A stretch of DNA of 64,000 nt. Origin: Marisa cornuarietis. Taxonomy: Eukaryota; Mollusca; Gastropoda; Architaenioglossa; Ampullariidae. The DNA is taken from NCBI GenBank assembly GCA_004794655.1, contig SMMW01000024.1:1317501-1381500 (forward strand), in the 5' to 3' direction. Made by a program: the position numbers and the translations under genes. Of this stretch, positions 61,301 through 64,000 are shown in pieces. The notes under the pieces are model-generated. The model made no database searches. It was not told the origin of the DNA and was given only the letters and a program-made list of their open reading frames with translations. The stretch's first letter is position 1, and each line of letters opens with the position of its first letter.

Positions 61301-62764
61301 TTTGTGTAACCCTTAAGCAGCCATCCATTTTATTAACAAATTCTTTATCCAAATTTCCACAAACACAACATCTGCTTTGTGGATCTTTTTAAAGAACTTT
61401 GTCTTATGGATCCTCCTCAAATTGGAGACAAGAATCTTGATGTCTCAGCTGGTTTTGTTCAATCTTCTGGTATGTCTCTTAAGTCTTTAGATGGCTGCAA
61501 GGTTGACAAATCTGATATGTGACTCTCATTATTTCTCCATGACTACTGCAGTCATGCCTAAGGCACTTGCCAACTGCAAACTCTACTACCAGAAAACATA
61601 AGCCCACAGCTGCAATGTTGTGCTGGATTCTGTTACTATGCCAATCTCATCAGCTTTTGACAGGTCACACACTGCATTATGAAACAGTTACAGAAATCCA
61701 TCCTGCAGGACTACTGATGCACCATGAAAATCAAAATTATGGTGAGAAATTGCATGATCTCTCATATTTACAAGATGAAGTAAAAGAATTTATATAAAGT
61801 CCCAAACAGCCAAACACAGCTAATTTTTCTGAGGTTGAAGAAACCACTTAAATGTTTTTTTATTAAGTTTTGCCAGTTTGACATCCAGATCTGATGTAAA
61901 GATCATGAAAATTCCGAGTTAAGACTAAACATAGCTGGTAAACTTTGTTTTTTCAAGTGGTGTTAAAAAATATTTAAGAATAACAAATTTAGTATGACAC
62001 TATTCACAAGATGCTGACAAAAACTATTGTTGCCATAGTTTTAATTTCTTGTCATGCTTCATATCTTACTGGTAATCCTTGAAACTGTAATTAAAATGTT
62101 TACAAGAAAATGTTAAACATAAAACACATATCCCACTGTTGATACTGTCCTGCTGATCAAGGAAAAACAACTTGCAATTATCTAGAAAGCACATATCTGC
62201 TCTCCAATCCATTCACTATTAAATCTGTGGTTTATTCTCAAATGTGCAACAGCAGCAAGGTGAAAAATGGGAATTGCATGGTCCCAAACAACCACTCATC
62301 ACACACTTAAAATTTTCATTAACAAAGGCACACAGTGGCAACATTCTCAATTGGTTCATTGCTGCGGTGATTACAGGGTTTGGTCCAATCAGGAATCAGT
62401 AAACACTTAAAAAGATCAAAAGACAGAAACACTCTACCACACAGAGAAGTGTTACCAAAATAAAAAAAATGCACATAGAAAGACTGTTTGGGATTCTTTC
62501 AAGTTTGACTAGAACTGTGCTGGTTTCATTGTCAGAGCATGAGTTGAACTAAGCAAACTTTTATGTACAAGTTGCAATGTGTTCATTATGGAACTGATAT
62601 GCACATGCTTATATGTACTGCAATGACAGTACTGACTATGTGGTGTGACAAGTGTCCACAAATGTTCAGCATACCAGATCGTGATAATAATTTATGTCAC
62701 AAAGCAAGCAGGATGAAGAAATTTGGTAATAGACACTTTTTGGAAAGATCACCTGCTGCCTTAT
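55316..62764. other. Long gene-poor AT-rich region, probably convergent 3' UTRs plus intergenic DNA
   Basis: It should hold the 3' UTR of the 719-aa gene (AATAAA-like sites occur, for example near 56010) and the 3' UTR of the minus-strand gene ending at 62878. All open frames are short and lack recognisable motifs. I see no RNA gene or clear repeat element. Confidence 0.55.
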
Positions 62765-62900
62765 AGCTGTAGGATTACTGGCTGATGCTCAACCAGACAG
62801 CTGTAGGATTATTGGCTGATGTTCAACTGGACAGCTAAAAGGCTAGTGGCTGCTACTCAACAAAACAGCTGTAGAGATTAGCGCCTGATGTTCAACCGGA
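62765..62900. repeat. Four 34-bp tandem copies spanning a stop codon
   Basis: Copies at 62765-62798, 62799-62832, 62833-62866 and 62867-62900 share the frame agctgtaggatt-N-ctgatg-ttcaac. The last copy overlaps the stop codon (62878-62880) and final seven codons of the minus-strand exon. Confidence 0.9.
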
Positions 62901-62972
62901 TCACCCACTCAGCGGTAGGGTTGACCTGGTACAGCTTCATCATGCGTGTCTGTGGATCCAAACACCTCTCAC
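62878..62972 (-). CDS. Last coding exon of an unidentified gene continuing beyond the window
   Basis: After an acceptor (ttttgcag, ending 62973) the exon enters in phase 1 and encodes ERCLDPQTRMMKLYQVNPTA then EWVIRLNIRR and a TAA stop. The charged-plus-aromatic pattern and strong acceptor suggest a real, conserved C-terminus, but I cannot name the protein. No earlier exon is visible between 62973 and 64000, so the preceding intron is at least 1 kb. The stop region is part of a tandem repeat. Confidence 0.6.
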
Positions 62973-63114
62973 CTGCAAAAAGCGAAACTACGCCTGGTCA
63001 AACTAGTAACGATTCTTTCTGCATGAAATAACAACAAATATTAGGTGATGGAAGACGCTGGAAGGAACCCAAGAAGCAAAAGTATCACACAAGCTTCCCT
63101 CAGGAAAACAATCT

Positions 63115-63830
63115 CTCTTTTTACACACTTTTATTTCACTCACTATGTATGTATGGGTGTCGGTGGATTTTTTGTAATTGCTTTTTTACTCACATTCCAT
63201 CGTCCTAGAGGTCTCATATTTTTACCAGTTACTCATTTCCAGTGACAATGCAATATTAAATCATTTCCAGCAGTCCATAAGTAGTAAAATATATTTTTTT
63301 TTAAATTTTGTTTAAGAACGTTTAGGCCAAATTAGGGGAGATAAGTAACTGCTGCTCTAGCTAGGACAAGTAAACTATAGGTTATCTCCCCTTATTCGAC
63401 CTATAATACTAATAATAATAGTGAAGATTTTTATAGCGCATATTCACACTCATAGAGAGCATGCTCTTAGCGCTTAAGACGGGGAAGAGACGTGGACTAA
63501 GTAGATACAGAACAAAGGGGACGAAAGAAAACGACAGTACTGACAAAACAGAAAACAAAAGGCATCAAGTAACAGGAAGAGGCCTACAAGAAGAGAATAA
63601 AGTCGTTAAAAGTAAATTGAAAAAAATCAATAACAGAATTCAAAAATGCAACAGTTCCTTCCCTTGGAGGTTTACATTTAAAAAAATAAATAAAACAAAA
63701 GACGCAATCCTTTAGAGACATAAAATAACTTATATATCATAAGTTATATGTATTAAAGAAAATCCCGAGACCTAATGAAAAAAATTATTTTTCCCTTTTT
63801 AGTGCATTTCAAATAAAATTGTAATATTAT
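63115..63830 (+). repeat. Interspersed repeat, copy 2, interrupted by a LINE tail
   Basis: 63115-63405 matches the repeat at 4555-4846 ('gtgacaatgcaatattaaat', 'atttccagcagtccataagt', then the 'ttaggggagata' / 'ttatctcccctt' hairpin). 63581-63830 matches the remainder, ending with the foldback right arm ('tattaaagaaaatcccgaga', 'gtgcatttcaaataaaa'). Only the right foldback arm is present in this copy. Confidence 0.8.
63406..63580 (-). mobile_element. Young 175-bp LINE 3' tail insertion
   Basis: The reverse complement is nearly identical to the LINE 3' end at about 13190-13385 ('tagcgcatattcacactcat', 'gagcatgctcttagcgctta', 'agagacgtggactaagtaga'). Imperfect direct repeats flank it (gacctata at 63398-63405, ggcctaca at 63581-63588). 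The uninterrupted homologous site (ggcctata) is at 4839-4846. Confidence 0.88.
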
Positions 63831-64000
63831 TTTTAAAAGTCTAACTTTGTAGGGTCTGCATATATGATTCGTAGGTTAACTATTTTTTACTTTTATCATG
63901 TTAGTTTCTTTGTAATTATAATGACAACTCAATACCAACTCTCCAGTATTATCATCGATTTCAAACAGACACCAAAATAATAAAAAGAAACATATCTGAT

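Noticed and set aside
1..64000. CRISPR arrays, bacterial operons, rRNA or intact tRNA genes
   Set aside because: No spaced direct-repeat arrays or tRNA cloverleafs were seen; the spliced genes show this is animal DNA. The only tRNA-like sequence is the SINE at 23.7 kb.

Overview
The window is AT-rich animal genomic DNA: small coding exons with GT-AG introns, abundant microsatellites, and many non-LTR retrotransposon tails. The gene set (a secreted peptide-hydroxylating monooxygenase, an omega-class glutathione transferase, two large intron-rich conserved-looking genes) and the repeat types suggest an invertebrate, most likely a mollusc or another lophotrochozoan. That placement is inference, and no species is claimed.

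Layout. 1-3.7 kb: intergenic sequence with a decayed LINE. 3.7-15.0 kb (+): a complete 12-coding-exon gene for a 355-aa monofunctional PHM (the copper monooxygenase half of the peptide-amidating enzyme). It carries a nearly intact 4-kb LINE in one intron, whose 3' microsatellite abuts a splice acceptor. 17.3-21.5 kb (-): a complete omega-class GST of 267 aa with a solo LTR in an intron. 21.5-25.0 kb: intergenic sequence with a SINE, a LINE tail and an orphan exon-like ORF. 25.0-39.2 kb (-): a roughly 1,077-aa coiled-coil, C2-like, four-pass membrane protein in 22 coding exons. It hosts a P-element-type transposase pseudogene that is itself split by a LINE insertion with a clean target-site duplication. 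39.2-41.6 kb: a divergent promoter region. 41.6-55.3 kb (+): a 719-aa helical, low-complexity protein in 15 coding exons, tentatively CCDC60-like. 55.3-62.8 kb: no gene seen. 62.88-62.97 kb (-): the last coding exon of another gene that lies mostly beyond the window, with a 34-bp tandem repeat running through its stop codon. 63.1-63.8 kb: a second copy of a repeat family also found at 4.5-5.2 kb, interrupted by a young LINE tail.

I joined exons by reading splice sites and phase by hand. Three genes (PHM, GST, 719-aa protein) close in frame from ATG to stop at every junction. The membrane-protein gene closes everywhere except one junction, and one of its introns requires a GC donor. Most notable: the PHM has Arg in place of one of the conserved tandem copper-binding histidines, and His in place of the substrate-binding tyrosine. 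The genes are not an operon. The only shared control I can argue for is the divergent promoter region near 39.5 kb.
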